Source: a virus
Virus record (IMG/VR): IMGVR_UViG_3300032770_000024
Span: 1-60,367 of that record
DNA: 60,367 nucleotides
Direction: 5' to 3' (one strand)
Under the pieces are notes generated by a model that worked only from the letters and a program-made list of their open reading frames with translations, did not search any database and was not told the DNA's origin. The translations under genes were made by a program, and so were the position numbers. Shown here in pieces: positions 6,696 to 15,410 of the stretch; the stretch's first letter is position 1, and each line of letters starts with the position of its first letter.

Positions 6696-8543
6696 ATGGT
6701 TGGTTACACTTCTACGGCTCAAGTAGCACAAAGCGCGGCACCAAAGGCTCCGGCGGCTGCTCCGGCAGCACAAGCAGCGGGTACTGACCTCGACTCTCAG
6801 CTTTCGTCCCTCGAGTCCAGCGATCAGGCAGACCTTCAGACAATCGCCAAGGCGCAAGCGGCCATGCAGGCCTCCGCCCCTACCCTCACGCCCCCGCCTC
6901 AGCAGGCGCCCTCTAATCCGCTTCGCGCTTTCGGCAGCGCCGCTTCCCTCTTCGCCATCCTTGGCAGCTTAGTTTCCCGCGCCCCAGTGACCGCGGCACT
7001 TAATGCCAGCGCCAGCGCCATGAACGCGATCCACCAGAAGAACCTGGAAGATTACCAAATCCACTACAACAACTGGAAGCAAAGCACCGACTTCGCCCTC
7101 CAGCAGGCGCAGCTGCAGCAGCAGGCCTACCAGAATATCCTCGATAATGCGAAGCTGTCGCACAGTGAGAAGATGGACGCCATTAATGCGGCGGCTACCA
7201 TCCATCAGGATAAAGTCTCAGCTATGCACATGCGGAACTCCGACGCAATTGCCTTCCAGCAGTTGCAGATCGACCGCGCCAGCGCTGCAATGAACTTGCA
7301 GGTGCAGAAGGCCAATGTGCAGCGCACGCAATTTGATGAGTTTAACCAGAATCCTGCCCTTTTTACACTTCTCACACAGACGGGCGGTGGCTTCGATAAT
7401 CCGGCCTCTATTGTCAGTCAGGCGCAGGATGCCTATACTGGGGTGCAGAAGCTGAGTACGGCCAAAAGTCCGGTTTCCATCGACGGAACTTCTTACTCGC
7501 CGGAGGACTACAAGGCAGTAACGGCGCAAGGGGCCGATATTTCCAAGCTGACGCCAAAGCAGCAGCAGTTGGCAGCGCAAGTTTCAGCTGCTTCTGCCTA
7601 TGCCACATATCAGGCCTCACAGAACTCCGACTGGTCTTCCACTGTCGTCAATCCGGCGACCGGAATGAGCAATGCGGACGTTCATGCGCTGGCAATAAGC
7701 GACTGGCAAAGTGGGAATACCCGCCGAACCTTCCCAGACACTCAGCAAGGCAAGACAGCGGCCATGCTCTACAATAAAGCGCAGGCGCAGATTGAGGAAA
7801 CTCAGGGCGCTCCGGGGCAGTTGGACCCGAATACACTGAACTTTTACGTTCAAAGCTATATGGCTTCGGGTAAGCTGCCGCCGCTGCCGAAGGGGCCAAA
7901 GGGCTATGCGGAGAACAACCAAGTGATGCAAGCGGTGGCGAAGCAGGCCGCAGCTGAGAATATCACTCCAGGGGACATTATCTACAATGGGGTGAAGACG
8001 AAGGCCGTAACGGTGGGCCTGAGCCGCCTTACCACCACCTACTCTCAGCTCGATGCCGCCGATCAGACGGCTATGAGCAACATTCAATACGCGCTTTCTG
8101 TGCGTCCGCCAGATCTTGGCAATATTTCCCCGATCATGGTACAGGGGCAGTTGAAGCTAAACTACTTGGGCGGCGATAGGCAGACCCAGCAGTTCGTAAC
8201 CGCCCTTCAGACGGCGGTGGACGAGTACTCGAAGGTGGCTCAGGGCTCCTACGGGGCCGCCGGTACGACAGACTCAGCTAGAAACCTGGCGATGAGCATG
8301 ATTAACCCAGATATGACGGAAGATCAGCTGCAGGGAGCTGTGGAGGCAATGCAGAACGACATGCAGAATAAGAAGGCTGGGTATGCTATGGCGATCGGGT
8401 CGCTGGGCGGAGATCTGCCAGACCTTTCGGCGGGCTATGTGCCTGACTCTTCGCCAAATGCGGATGCTGGACCTTCTCAGCCTGTAGCTCCCTCCCCTGC
8501 TCCCGCACAGCCCTCGGCCCCTCAAACAAATCCCGCCTGGTAG
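6696..8543 (+). CDS. Internal virion / ejection protein candidate, 615 aa
   Basis: A long Ala/Gln-rich protein. A membrane-prone segment lies near residues 70-105 (ALRAFGSAASLFAILGSLVSRAP type), followed by a long helical region (DYQIHYNNWKQSTDFALQQAQLQQQAYQNIL) and a Pro/Ala/Ser-rich C-terminus. It has a clear RBS (AGGAGG, 5-6 nt before ATG 6696). It sits in the middle of the three-gene ejection block and is separated from its neighbours by fewer than 12 bases. No enzymatic motif seen. Confidence 0.65.
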   Translation: MVGYTSTAQVAQSAAPKAPAAAPAAQAAGTDLDSQLSSLESSDQADLQTIAKAQAAMQASAPTLTPPPQQAPSNPLRAFGSAASLFAILGSLVSRAPVTAALNASASAMNAIHQKNLEDYQIHYNNWKQSTDFALQQAQLQQQAYQNILDNAKLSHSEKMDAINAAATIHQDKVSAMHMRNSDAIAFQQLQIDRASAAMNLQVQKANVQRTQFDEFNQNPALFTLLTQTGGGFDNPASIVSQAQDAYTGVQKLSTAKSPVSIDGTSYSPEDYKAVTAQGADISKLTPKQQQLAAQVSAASAYATYQASQNSDWSSTVVNPATGMSNADVHALAISDWQSGNTRRTFPDTQQGKTAAMLYNKAQAQIEETQGAPGQLDPNTLNFYVQSYMASGKLPPLPKGPKGYAENNQVMQAVAKQAAAENITPGDIIYNGVKTKAVTVGLSRLTTTYSQLDAADQTAMSNIQYALSVRPPDLGNISPIMVQGQLKLNYLGGDRQTQQFVTALQTAVDEYSKVAQGSYGAAGTTDSARNLAMSMINPDMTEDQLQGAVEAMQNDMQNKKAGYAMAIGSLGGDLPDLSAGYVPDSSPNADAGPSQPVAPSPAPAQPSAPQTNPAW

Positions 8544-8550
8544 AAAAGCC

Positions 8551-10791
8551 ATGAGCATACAAGCCAAATCCTATGATGGAACCATCCACTCCTTCCCTGA
8601 CGGCACGCCGAGCAACGTCATTGATAATGCTATGCGGACGTACAAGGTGGAGAGTCAGTATGAGAAATCCACCTCCTTCATCCCAGGAGAGCCCGGCTTC
8701 TGGAATGGTGTAGCCTATGGCGGGCTGCAGACACTGGACAGGATTGCGGAAGCCGCCGCTCGCGGTGTGGGTGATGTGGCGCACGCCGCAGGGGCTCCCG
8801 CGTCCTTTACTCCGGGCGCGGATGTAGCAGCGATCACTGCTCCAGATGAGCAGCACATGCACGAAATCTGGGGTGGAAGCCCCGGCTTCAACGTAGGTGT
8901 AGGGGCCGGTGACGTGCTTGCGTCCCTTGCGCCCGCCGGGGATGTGGCTAAGGCGCAGCAAGTAGTGGGTGCTATCCCCGGCGCGGCGAAATTGGGCGGC
9001 GTCCTTTCGCAGGTGCCCTCCGATGTGGCCCGCTTTGCCAATTGGACCGCGCCTACCGTCCTTCCTGCCGCAGCAGCCAGCGCCGTCACTGCGAAGCAGC
9101 AAGGCTACGCACCCGCCATGCAAGCGGCGAAGCAGGGCGCTATCGCCGCTCCCCTTGCTGGAGCTGGCGCTGCTGGCGTATCGGCCCTGGCTCGACCTGT
9201 AGCCGCCGTTTCTCAGCATGTCATTGATATGTTCGCTCCGGGCTGGCAGAAAGCTATCAAGGACGTTAAGAATGACCTGAAGACCTATGGTATGTCGCCA
9301 AGTCAGGTGGATGCGGCGGTACAGGAACTTGGAAAGGACGCTGTTCCGGCGGATCTCGAGCGTCTTCAGTCGCGAGCAAAAGAGATTACCTCCAAGCCAG
9401 GCCTTGTATCGGAGAATGTGGTTAAATTCCTGCGTAGCAGGCAGGGCGCGGCCACGCAGCGCTCGATCCAGGCCGTGCAGGAGCTGACAGGGCAGAAGGG
9501 GCAGGTCTGGACGGAAGCGCAAGCGCTGAAAGCTGAGCGGAAAGCCCAGGCTTCACCCCAGTTCCAGGCTGCGATGCAGGGCGGGTCGCTGGCTCCGCTC
9601 AAGGAGCAGCTACAGAAGCAGAATTGGGCCGCAGGGAAAGCTGTAGCTGATCTGGACGAGCAGATTTCCCGCGCTAATTACCGGGTGACGCAGGCAGCGG
9701 CAAAGCTCACTGAGACTCGCGGAGACGTCTATGCGGAGTCGCAGGCCAGAAGAGAAGCGCAAGAAGCCAAGAACACGCAGATTTCTCTTCTCGACAAGAA
9801 GCGGCAAGCGGTGGCCCACCACAATGCTGTAAAGCAGGCGATGGTGGAAGCGCAGGCGGATGCTTCCTCCGGTAAGCGCGGAGCTATCTGGTCCCCCGCT
9901 ATTGATCAGTTCATGAGCCATCAGTGGACGAAGAAGGGGCTGGCCGAGGGCCTGAATCAAGAGAAGGCCCGCGCGATTGAAGAAGGCAGGACTTTCGACC
10001 CCACCGAATACGGCGTAACACAGGATAGGCAGGGAAATCCTGTGCTTGGCCCTGATGGGACGCCAGTAGTGGGTAAATTCCCTAACATGAATCTGCTCCA
10101 TGCAGCGAAGCAGGGCGTCGATAGCTTTATCAAAGCGAATACCAATATTGACGGAAGTCTGACCCCGAGCGGCGCTGCGGCCAAAGGGATGCTGAACAAG
10201 TTTCTAGAAGATGTGGATGCTCGGAACCCCGAGTACGGCAAGGCCAGGGCTACTTTCAAGTCTTACTCCAGTAAGCTGGAATGGCAGGACAAGGGCAAGG
10301 ATTTCCTGAAAACCGACCCTTCCCAGATACAGGCTATGCTGGCAAAGGCTTCGCCGGAGCAGAAAGCTGCCTATCTCAACGGCGTAGCTGGAAATCTGAT
10401 GGCGAAGATCAATGGTGTGCCCTCGGCCAACCTTGACGTAAAAACTATGCTGGATGTGCCGGGGGTTATGGAGCGGCTGGAGGCCGCGGTGGGCGATTCG
10501 GCCAAAATGTCCGCTTTCAAGAAGAAAGTGGAGGCCGAGGGCGCGTACCGCCAAACTGCGCAAGCTCTGGATACTGGCATTAAGCACCCAGAAGACGAGG
10601 ACGTGAACGTCCCCACCATGTTCAGGGCTGCGCAATTTGCCGACAAACCACTGCTGGCTATATCTAATGCGCTTCGAGCCATTCACTTGAAGCCGAATGA
10701 GGATAGAGCTAGGATGCTGCAGTATCTGCTGTTTCCGGGTGTGGGGGATATTGCCGCGCAAGGGTCCAAGATACCGCCGCTTAAGCAATAG
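8551..10791 (+). CDS. Large internal virion protein candidate, 746 aa
   Basis: It begins with the short motif SYDGTIHSFPDGTPSNVIDNAM, which is typical of the N-terminus of large phage virion proteins. A hydrophobic Ala-rich part follows (about residues 110-235), then a long coiled-coil-like region (residues 260-450, e.g. AQASPQFQAAM, YAESQARREAQEAKN) and a mixed C-terminal domain. No lytic transglycosylase motif is visible. As the largest and last gene of the block it corresponds in position to the big ejection protein of T7/N4-like phages. Confidence 0.65.
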   Translation: MSIQAKSYDGTIHSFPDGTPSNVIDNAMRTYKVESQYEKSTSFIPGEPGFWNGVAYGGLQTLDRIAEAAARGVGDVAHAAGAPASFTPGADVAAITAPDEQHMHEIWGGSPGFNVGVGAGDVLASLAPAGDVAKAQQVVGAIPGAAKLGGVLSQVPSDVARFANWTAPTVLPAAAASAVTAKQQGYAPAMQAAKQGAIAAPLAGAGAAGVSALARPVAAVSQHVIDMFAPGWQKAIKDVKNDLKTYGMSPSQVDAAVQELGKDAVPADLERLQSRAKEITSKPGLVSENVVKFLRSRQGAATQRSIQAVQELTGQKGQVWTEAQALKAERKAQASPQFQAAMQGGSLAPLKEQLQKQNWAAGKAVADLDEQISRANYRVTQAAAKLTETRGDVYAESQARREAQEAKNTQISLLDKKRQAVAHHNAVKQAMVEAQADASSGKRGAIWSPAIDQFMSHQWTKKGLAEGLNQEKARAIEEGRTFDPTEYGVTQDRQGNPVLGPDGTPVVGKFPNMNLLHAAKQGVDSFIKANTNIDGSLTPSGAAAKGMLNKFLEDVDARNPEYGKARATFKSYSSKLEWQDKGKDFLKTDPSQIQAMLAKASPEQKAAYLNGVAGNLMAKINGVPSANLDVKTMLDVPGVMERLEAAVGDSAKMSAFKKKVEAEGAYRQTAQALDTGIKHPEDEDVNVPTMFRAAQFADKPLLAISNALRAIHLKPNEDRARMLQYLLFPGVGDIAAQGSKIPPLKQ

Positions 10792-10924
10792 CGGGCAAAT
10801 CTAGCGGGGATTTTTGGCGCCGGGCGGGTTTTGCCGCAAGGCGGCTACCGTCATAGCCCCCGGGCCAAAAGCCCGTATAACCCCAAAATTTTAGCTCGTA
10901 CTCCACCTCCTGAAAGGACCCCAA

Positions 10925-11290
10925 ATGGCCATTAAGAACTTCAAAAAAGCCGGACGCGAGAAAACCGCCCTGGCCGCTTCCCTCGACAAGCTCGCAGCTT
11001 CCATCGTCAAAGATGTGGAAGAGCTGGACTTGGAAGTGAAACTCCTTGCTATGCGGACGCTGACCCAGTATTACTCAGCGACCACCAGAGCAGGAGATGG
11101 AGATGAACAAGGACTTGGGTTTGACGCGTTCCGGGACAAACTCGCGGCTGCAAGTAGTGGAGGAGGAAGTGCTGCCGGAGCCGCTGGAGGCCCCGAACTT
11201 CCCTCCGACGACCCCAAGATCGTCTCCCTCTTCGCACGAGGAGCTGATGATGCTACTGGCGAGGGCGAAAGAGGAGAGGACGAGGGCTGA
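10925..11290 (+). CDS. Unknown 121-aa protein, overlapped by the next gene in another frame
   Basis: Residues 1-65 are helical and charged (KTALAASLDKLAASIVKDVEELDLEVKLLAMRTLTQYYSATT); the rest is Gly/Ser/Asp-rich and probably disordered. It has a good RBS (GAAAGGA, 8 nt). The disordered half is read from the same bases as the N-terminus of the gene at 11103, which could explain its odd composition. The helical start is vaguely like small DNA-packaging or scaffold subunits, which I cannot support further. The leader at 10792-10924 contains a small CGGGC/GCCCG hairpin at 10860 but no clear terminator. Confidence 0.6.
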   Translation: MAIKNFKKAGREKTALAASLDKLAASIVKDVEELDLEVKLLAMRTLTQYYSATTRAGDGDEQGLGFDAFRDKLAAASSGGGSAAGAAGGPELPSDDPKIVSLFARGADDATGEGERGEDEG

Positions 11291-11552
11291 GGCGGCGCTG
11301 GAAGCCGCCGCGAAAGCAGAAGCCCGGACTGAGGCTTTAGCCTCAGTTGTAGGCATCGCCGGGACCATTCTTTCGCAGCGAGCAATCGCGCTCATGCAAG
11401 CGCTGATCTTGCCGCTTATCGCGGTGAGCGGAGGGCTGGACCTTTGGTCCCACATGCTTCGCAGCCCCACCACCCCCCAGCTAATTGCCGTAGCCCTGTA
11501 CGGCGCTCTTGTCCTTGCCCCGGTTCTTCTCTGGGCCAACCGCAGTAAATAA
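11103..11552 (+). CDS. Two-helix membrane protein, overlapping gene, 149 aa
   Basis: ATG 11103 follows AGGAG at 6 nt; an ATG at 11097 has no proper spacing. Residues 45-75 form a charged helix (EELMMLLARAKEERTRAEAALEAAAKAEA). Two membrane segments lie near residues 80-105 and 122-146 (IAVALYGALVLAPVLLWA). It is holin-like or an inner-membrane accessory by topology. About 188 bases are shared with the previous gene in a different frame, and the last 72 bases overlap the convergent gene ending at 11481. Confidence 0.6.
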   Translation: MNKDLGLTRSGTNSRLQVVEEEVLPEPLEAPNFPPTTPRSSPSSHEELMMLLARAKEERTRAEAALEAAAKAEARTEALASVVGIAGTILSQRAIALMQALILPLIAVSGGLDLWSHMLRSPTTPQLIAVALYGALVLAPVLLWANRSK

Positions 11553-12752
11553 CTTAGTAGTGCCCTTATAGGAAGCCCGAAGGAAGCCACTCGCTTCCAG
11601 TTCTTTAAGGGCACTACCAGCAATATGCGGCGGGAACTCTTCCAGCATCTTCCGCTTAAGCACGGACTCACTAACGGCACCACCAGCGGCCTTCGCCTCT
11701 TCCAGCACCCAAGCCTCGATATTCTTGATCGACTCGAAGGCGGGGCTTTCCGCTGAGAATTGAAGCGCGATATTTACCTGGGACTCAGCTTCTAGTAGCG
11801 CACCGAGCGCCTTCTTATAGTCTCGCATGGTGATGACCATGCGGTCAGGCTTTGACGCATCTGCCGCTGCATAGATCATGCAGAGCTTCAAGAAGTGCAG
11901 GATTCTTCGGCCCTGATACTCTTCCAGCCGGGGATTGTTGATCTTGGGAGGCATCCCAGCGTCAATCCAATTCTGAATCTCCCGTCGCACATTCGGCTCC
12001 ATCCGCATCTCCCCCTTCAAGCGGCAGATCTGCCCCAAGTCCTCCTTGAAGGAAGTAAGGTCTTCGACCGAGGCCGAAGAATACATGTCGGGCGGCTTTA
12101 CCTCGTCCGAGCAGATCAAATTAACCCGAGAAAGGAAGCCCATTCCTGAGCGGGCTTTTGTAAAGTTCTCGGCCAGTCCTCGGGGTGTTGTTCCGGCCAG
12201 GAAGCAGAGGAAGAGATTCTCGACTCGTGTCTCATCTCGCTTGAAGGTGTCGTAGGTCCAAATGCCGGGGCAGTCGTAGAGGTCTGTGAGGTCGTTGAGG
12301 AAGACTTGATCGTTCGGCTGGATAAAGGTGACGAGTTCAGTAACGAATGCTGCACAAGTGGTGGCAGATTGGCCCTCCACGAGGCGCGTAGCTTTTGAGA
12401 GTCGGTCAAGGAATTTCTCCTTCGTAGTTTTTGCGCCTGGGACAAAGATATTCGGGATAGATTTGACTAGCTCGTGGCAAGCGAGGACAGTCTGACTCTT
12501 GCCGCTGGCAGGAGGGCCGACTAGAAAGGCGTAGAGGTTGGGGTAGAGGCGGCGGCCCTGGAGGGAGAACCAGACTCGGCGCTGAAGCGCGGCGCCAATA
12601 GTGGCCGCCATTCCCCACTTGTTGAAAATGTCTGGCGAGTTACGGCTCTGCATTACCTCCACGAAGGAGTCGATCAAGTGTGGATGGTTCGCTTCGCGTA
12701 TCAGGCTTGCTGGGGTTGAACTTAATAAGCCCGTGAGGGTTTGTGAATTCAT
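11481..12752 (-). CDS. DUF3987-like primase/helicase-type AAA ATPase, 423 aa
   Basis: The motif GPPASGKSQT near residues 78-87 is a Walker A site. VFLNDLTDLYD is the likely Walker B and LCFLAGTTPRGL a sensor-like segment. The N-terminal FVEVMQSRNSPDIFNKWGMAATIGAAL matches the entry segment of DUF3987/YfjI-type ATPases, which often accompany primase or replicative genes. The C-terminal 80 residues resemble a winged helix (SESVLKRKMLEEFPPHIAGSALKELEASGFL). It follows and overlaps the polymerase by 113 bp, so it is probably the phage replication helicase. I saw no primase zinc finger or TOPRIM motif. Confidence 0.7.
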   Translation of the reverse strand: MNSQTLTGLLSSTPASLIREANHPHLIDSFVEVMQSRNSPDIFNKWGMAATIGAALQRRVWFSLQGRRLYPNLYAFLVGPPASGKSQTVLACHELVKSIPNIFVPGAKTTKEKFLDRLSKATRLVEGQSATTCAAFVTELVTFIQPNDQVFLNDLTDLYDCPGIWTYDTFKRDETRVENLFLCFLAGTTPRGLAENFTKARSGMGFLSRVNLICSDEVKPPDMYSSASVEDLTSFKEDLGQICRLKGEMRMEPNVRREIQNWIDAGMPPKINNPRLEEYQGRRILHFLKLCMIYAAADASKPDRMVITMRDYKKALGALLEAESQVNIALQFSAESPAFESIKNIEAWVLEEAKAAGGAVSESVLKRKMLEEFPPHIAGSALKELEASGFLRASYKGTTKLFTAVGPEKNRGKDKSAVQGYGN

Positions 12753-15066
12753 TATAGGAGTCCCAGTTAAAGCCTACTTCCGCATCGCACCCGACGACGC
12801 ACTCTCTGCCGTTGATCTCGATTGGCACCACGAGGTCATTCAGTATCTGCGGGATAAGCTCTTGCTCTTCGTCCGCCGGATACTGAAAGACAACCGCGTC
12901 ATGCACTTGAAGAAGGAACTCGACTTTCCTTCGGGAGTCGAAGATCCTGTCGTATTTCTGCCACACTCTGTAAAAGCCCAGGTTCAGCAAATCTCCAATG
13001 GTTGACTGCGGACCATACGCGATCGCAGACTTTATGGTATCGTTGTCCCAGTGTCTCCCTGGGAAATGACAGGTACGCCCGAAGGGAGTAGTGATGCGAC
13101 GGGTGGAAGCAAGCTGCTGCTTGATGTGATTGTGCCATTGCTTGATCTCTGGGAATTCTTCGTAATACCTGGCTGCAAAGGCTTCGGCTACGCCGATGGG
13201 GATTTTTAGATTGATGCTTAGCATCAGCGGAGTTACACCATAGTTGCTGTTTCCCGTGACAGAAATTTTTCCGTCCTTGCGAATGAAGAAAGCTCCGCTT
13301 TCAACTGTAGGGCAGTAAACTTGTTCATCTGCCTGTATCCAGCATTTTTGCTCCAAGTTGGCGATATTGGCGTATTGCCTGTTGTTCTGCTGCAAGCTGT
13401 AGCAAACTGTTCCATACTCACTGACTTGGCCTTTTTGGATGTTGCCACCGATGCCTACTAAGCGTCCAACGGTTTGTATCCACTCGAGGTGGCGCCGGTC
13501 AGCTGAGGCCACAGAAACGGCCGTTTTAGCGATGTACCCGTCCCAGTATTTGTGTTCATCTGTGTAGGCTTCTAGCGCCTCTCGAGTCCAAGTAAGAAGG
13601 TAAGGCCCAGCATACTTTGGAAATTTTGTTGTGTGCAGAAAGTACTTTTCTTGTTCCGGTTTTTCTTCGAGAAAGACGCCGCACTTCTCTGCGAGCATCC
13701 GGAGACGTTCCACCTTTCGATCTTTTCGCAGATGGAACTCTGTTCTATTTGTGGTTTTAATGTGACCATCCGCTTGAACAGCGGCTGCCATTCGAGCGAA
13801 CCACACAGATACAGAAATATTTCCGCCCACATAGTTATTTCCAAGTGGAATGAGTCCACTGTCTTGAAGTTCAGCCGCAGTTTTTACAAAAAGCTTTTCC
13901 TTAACTTTTGACTTGGGGTTAGCTGTGCGCTGCACATAGTAAACCCGGTGGTTAGGTGTCATGGTTATACTAAGAGCCCGACCCTCTAAGCGGAGCATCT
14001 TTCCTTTGTACTGGCTGCTATGCCAGTGCTGGACTGGAGCAAAATTGGAGCCTTGCTCAGACCATGTAAGAATCTCAGAGGGCATCTCGGAAATTTTAAC
14101 CCAACCGCCCCGAGTTAGAACCTCGTGATCACCTGTAACGCACGCATGGCCACCGCGCTTACCCATATCCCTGTACGAGTGCTGCCGGTAGAACTTGGTC
14201 CCGTCCGCGAGGGCCTTATCCTTCTTCGGATCTCCTGTCCACGGAAGTTCCTTGTTCCACACAGCGCGAGTGACATAGGTATGCACGTCTCCAGATTTGA
14301 CGGCGCGATAGTAGCGATCTCCCCAGGGAAGTGCAAGCATGGAAGTGATGACGCTTTCCGCTTGTTGCAGGTCCACATAGGCAAGTTTCATGCCTGGGTC
14401 GGGGATGAACATGCGGCGGAGCTTCTTGGTGATATTTTGCAAGTTCATCCCTCGACCGAAGACGTCGGAAGAAGAGGACCACCTGCCGGTTAGCGTACCA
14501 GCGACGTGGTAGCTGCAATACATGCGGCTATTCTCGATGTTCGTCTCAAGGACAGATTTCTTCTTATCTAAGTCGCGCAGCGCAAGGATTAGATCAGCGA
14601 AGGGCTTCGCCTTTCCTTCCTTCTGCAGCTTCTCTAGCGCTTCGCGCCCGGTTGTCACCACAGATTTTTTCGTATTTCTGTCATACTTGGTGGTGGGCTT
14701 CAGACCGAGAATTTGGAAGAAGAGCTTCTGCAGTTGAAGGGGCGAACGGTAGTTGATCTCGAGACCGAGGCCTTCGACCGTTAACCTCTTAAAGATTCGT
14801 TCAAACTTCTCCTTATCTGCCTGAATATCCTTCAGGGCCTCCTGGCGCTGGAAGTCGTCAATCCGCACCCCGCGGTTGGACAGAGTAAAAGAAGGCCCCT
14901 GCATGGCGCGGGACATGACGTAGGCGAAGGGTTCGCGGTTGTACTGGGCCTTGAGCTTGGAAAGAGCCTCGGAAGTGATGGCAGTGTCCAAGCCGTTGTA
15001 GGCCCAGAGCTGCTCCTGGGCGGAAAGGCGCTCGGGCTGGAGGGTTGCGGAGTCTAATACCCTCAT
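12640..15066 (-). CDS. Family A DNA polymerase (polymerase domain only) with an in-frame intein
   Basis: 808 residues before splicing, 510 after. Motif A is KLAYVDLQQAES (Asp232), motif B RDMGKRGGHA/SNYG is interrupted after residue 308, and motif C is LLQVHDAVVF. There is no 3'-5' exonuclease domain; it is encoded two genes upstream (15411-16553), so the polymerase is split into two polypeptides. After splicing, the O-helix Lys and Tyr of motif B become contiguous, so splicing is required for activity. ATG 15066 overlaps the stop of the upstream gene (ATGA). The C-terminal 37 codons are shared out of frame with the next gene. Confidence 0.9.
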   Translation of the reverse strand: MRVLDSATLQPERLSAQEQLWAYNGLDTAITSEALSKLKAQYNREPFAYVMSRAMQGPSFTLSNRGVRIDDFQRQEALKDIQADKEKFERIFKRLTVEGLGLEINYRSPLQLQKLFFQILGLKPTTKYDRNTKKSVVTTGREALEKLQKEGKAKPFADLILALRDLDKKKSVLETNIENSRMYCSYHVAGTLTGRWSSSSDVFGRGMNLQNITKKLRRMFIPDPGMKLAYVDLQQAESVITSMLALPWGDRYYRAVKSGDVHTYVTRAVWNKELPWTGDPKKDKALADGTKFYRQHSYRDMGKRGGHACVTGDHEVLTRGGWVKISEMPSEILTWSEQGSNFAPVQHWHSSQYKGKMLRLEGRALSITMTPNHRVYYVQRTANPKSKVKEKLFVKTAAELQDSGLIPLGNNYVGGNISVSVWFARMAAAVQADGHIKTTNRTEFHLRKDRKVERLRMLAEKCGVFLEEKPEQEKYFLHTTKFPKYAGPYLLTWTREALEAYTDEHKYWDGYIAKTAVSVASADRRHLEWIQTVGRLVGIGGNIQKGQVSEYGTVCYSLQQNNRQYANIANLEQKCWIQADEQVYCPTVESGAFFIRKDGKISVTGNSNYGVTPLMLSINLKIPIGVAEAFAARYYEEFPEIKQWHNHIKQQLASTRRITTPFGRTCHFPGRHWDNDTIKSAIAYGPQSTIGDLLNLGFYRVWQKYDRIFDSRRKVEFLLQVHDAVVFQYPADEEQELIPQILNDLVVPIEINGRECVVGCDAEVGFNWDSYNEFTNPHGLIKFNPSKPDTRSEPSTLDRLLRGGNAEP
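13249..14142 (-). other. Intein in DNA polymerase motif B (residues 309-606)
   Basis: A 298-aa intein. Cys1 is in CVTGDHEVLTRGGWV (block A), block B is SITMTPNHRVYYV with the conserved T and H, block F is EQVYCPTVES, and block G is ISVTGN followed by Ser as +1 residue. The penultimate residue is Gly instead of the usual His. The centre has a degenerate LAGLIDADG-type endonuclease: first motif near residues 425-435 (ARMAAAVQADGHI), second near 506-511 (KYWDGYI) without an acidic residue at the usual place. The insertion site in the polymerase O-helix codons is a conserved and therefore favoured homing target. By eye its bases are richer in A/T than the flanking exteins. Confidence 0.9.
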
Positions 15067-15410
15067 TTAATAACCGCCCCCTTCGCAATATAAAGGCTTC
15101 GTCTTTCCACTCGCTTACCGTGCATTTTTGCGTATATCTCTTCTTCCTTCATCCCCGCCGAAATGCCGTGGTCCACGTAAACTGCAACCAGTTCACATTT
15201 CACTATCATCTTCTTAGAAACCAGTATGCCTTCGGCCCGCTGCTCCTCATCCTCCTCGTAGAGGGCCCTAGTCCAGGCGAGCATTGCGTGAGAGGCCCAG
15301 GGGATTTCATCCCTCGCAAGGGAGTCGCGGATGCAGGCCCGAAGGTAGGCTTTGGCTTTATCCCCAGCGCCAAGGCCGGACCAGGGGGAGGCAATTACAG
15401 TTACAGTCAT
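15063..15410 (-). CDS. Nucleoside 2-deoxyribosyltransferase-like protein (DUF7768/DUF4406 type), 115 aa
   Basis: The sequence starts TVTVIASPWSGLG, matching the IASPYxG nucleotide-binding start of this fold. It continues with a YLRACIRDSLARDEIPWASHAML helix and ends with a VYVDHGISAGMKEEEIYAKMHGKRVERRSL segment, where the family has a conserved Gly-Ile-Ser-x-Gly-Met. Members of the wider family handle nucleosides or cut the glycosidic bond. The exact substrate is unknown. Placement between the polymerase and the uracil glycosylase/exonuclease suggests a nucleotide or base-handling role. Confidence 0.65.
   Translation of the reverse strand: MTVTVIASPWSGLGAGDKAKAYLRACIRDSLARDEIPWASHAMLAWTRALYEEDEEQRAEGILVSKKMIVKCELVAVYVDHGISAGMKEEEIYAKMHGKRVERRSLYIAKGAVIK

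Noticed and set aside
8386-9522. 378-aa minus-strand frame opposite the ejection genes
   Set aside because: It is an Arg/Leu/Ser-rich antisense shadow of two plus-strand genes with good RBSs and continuous coding.
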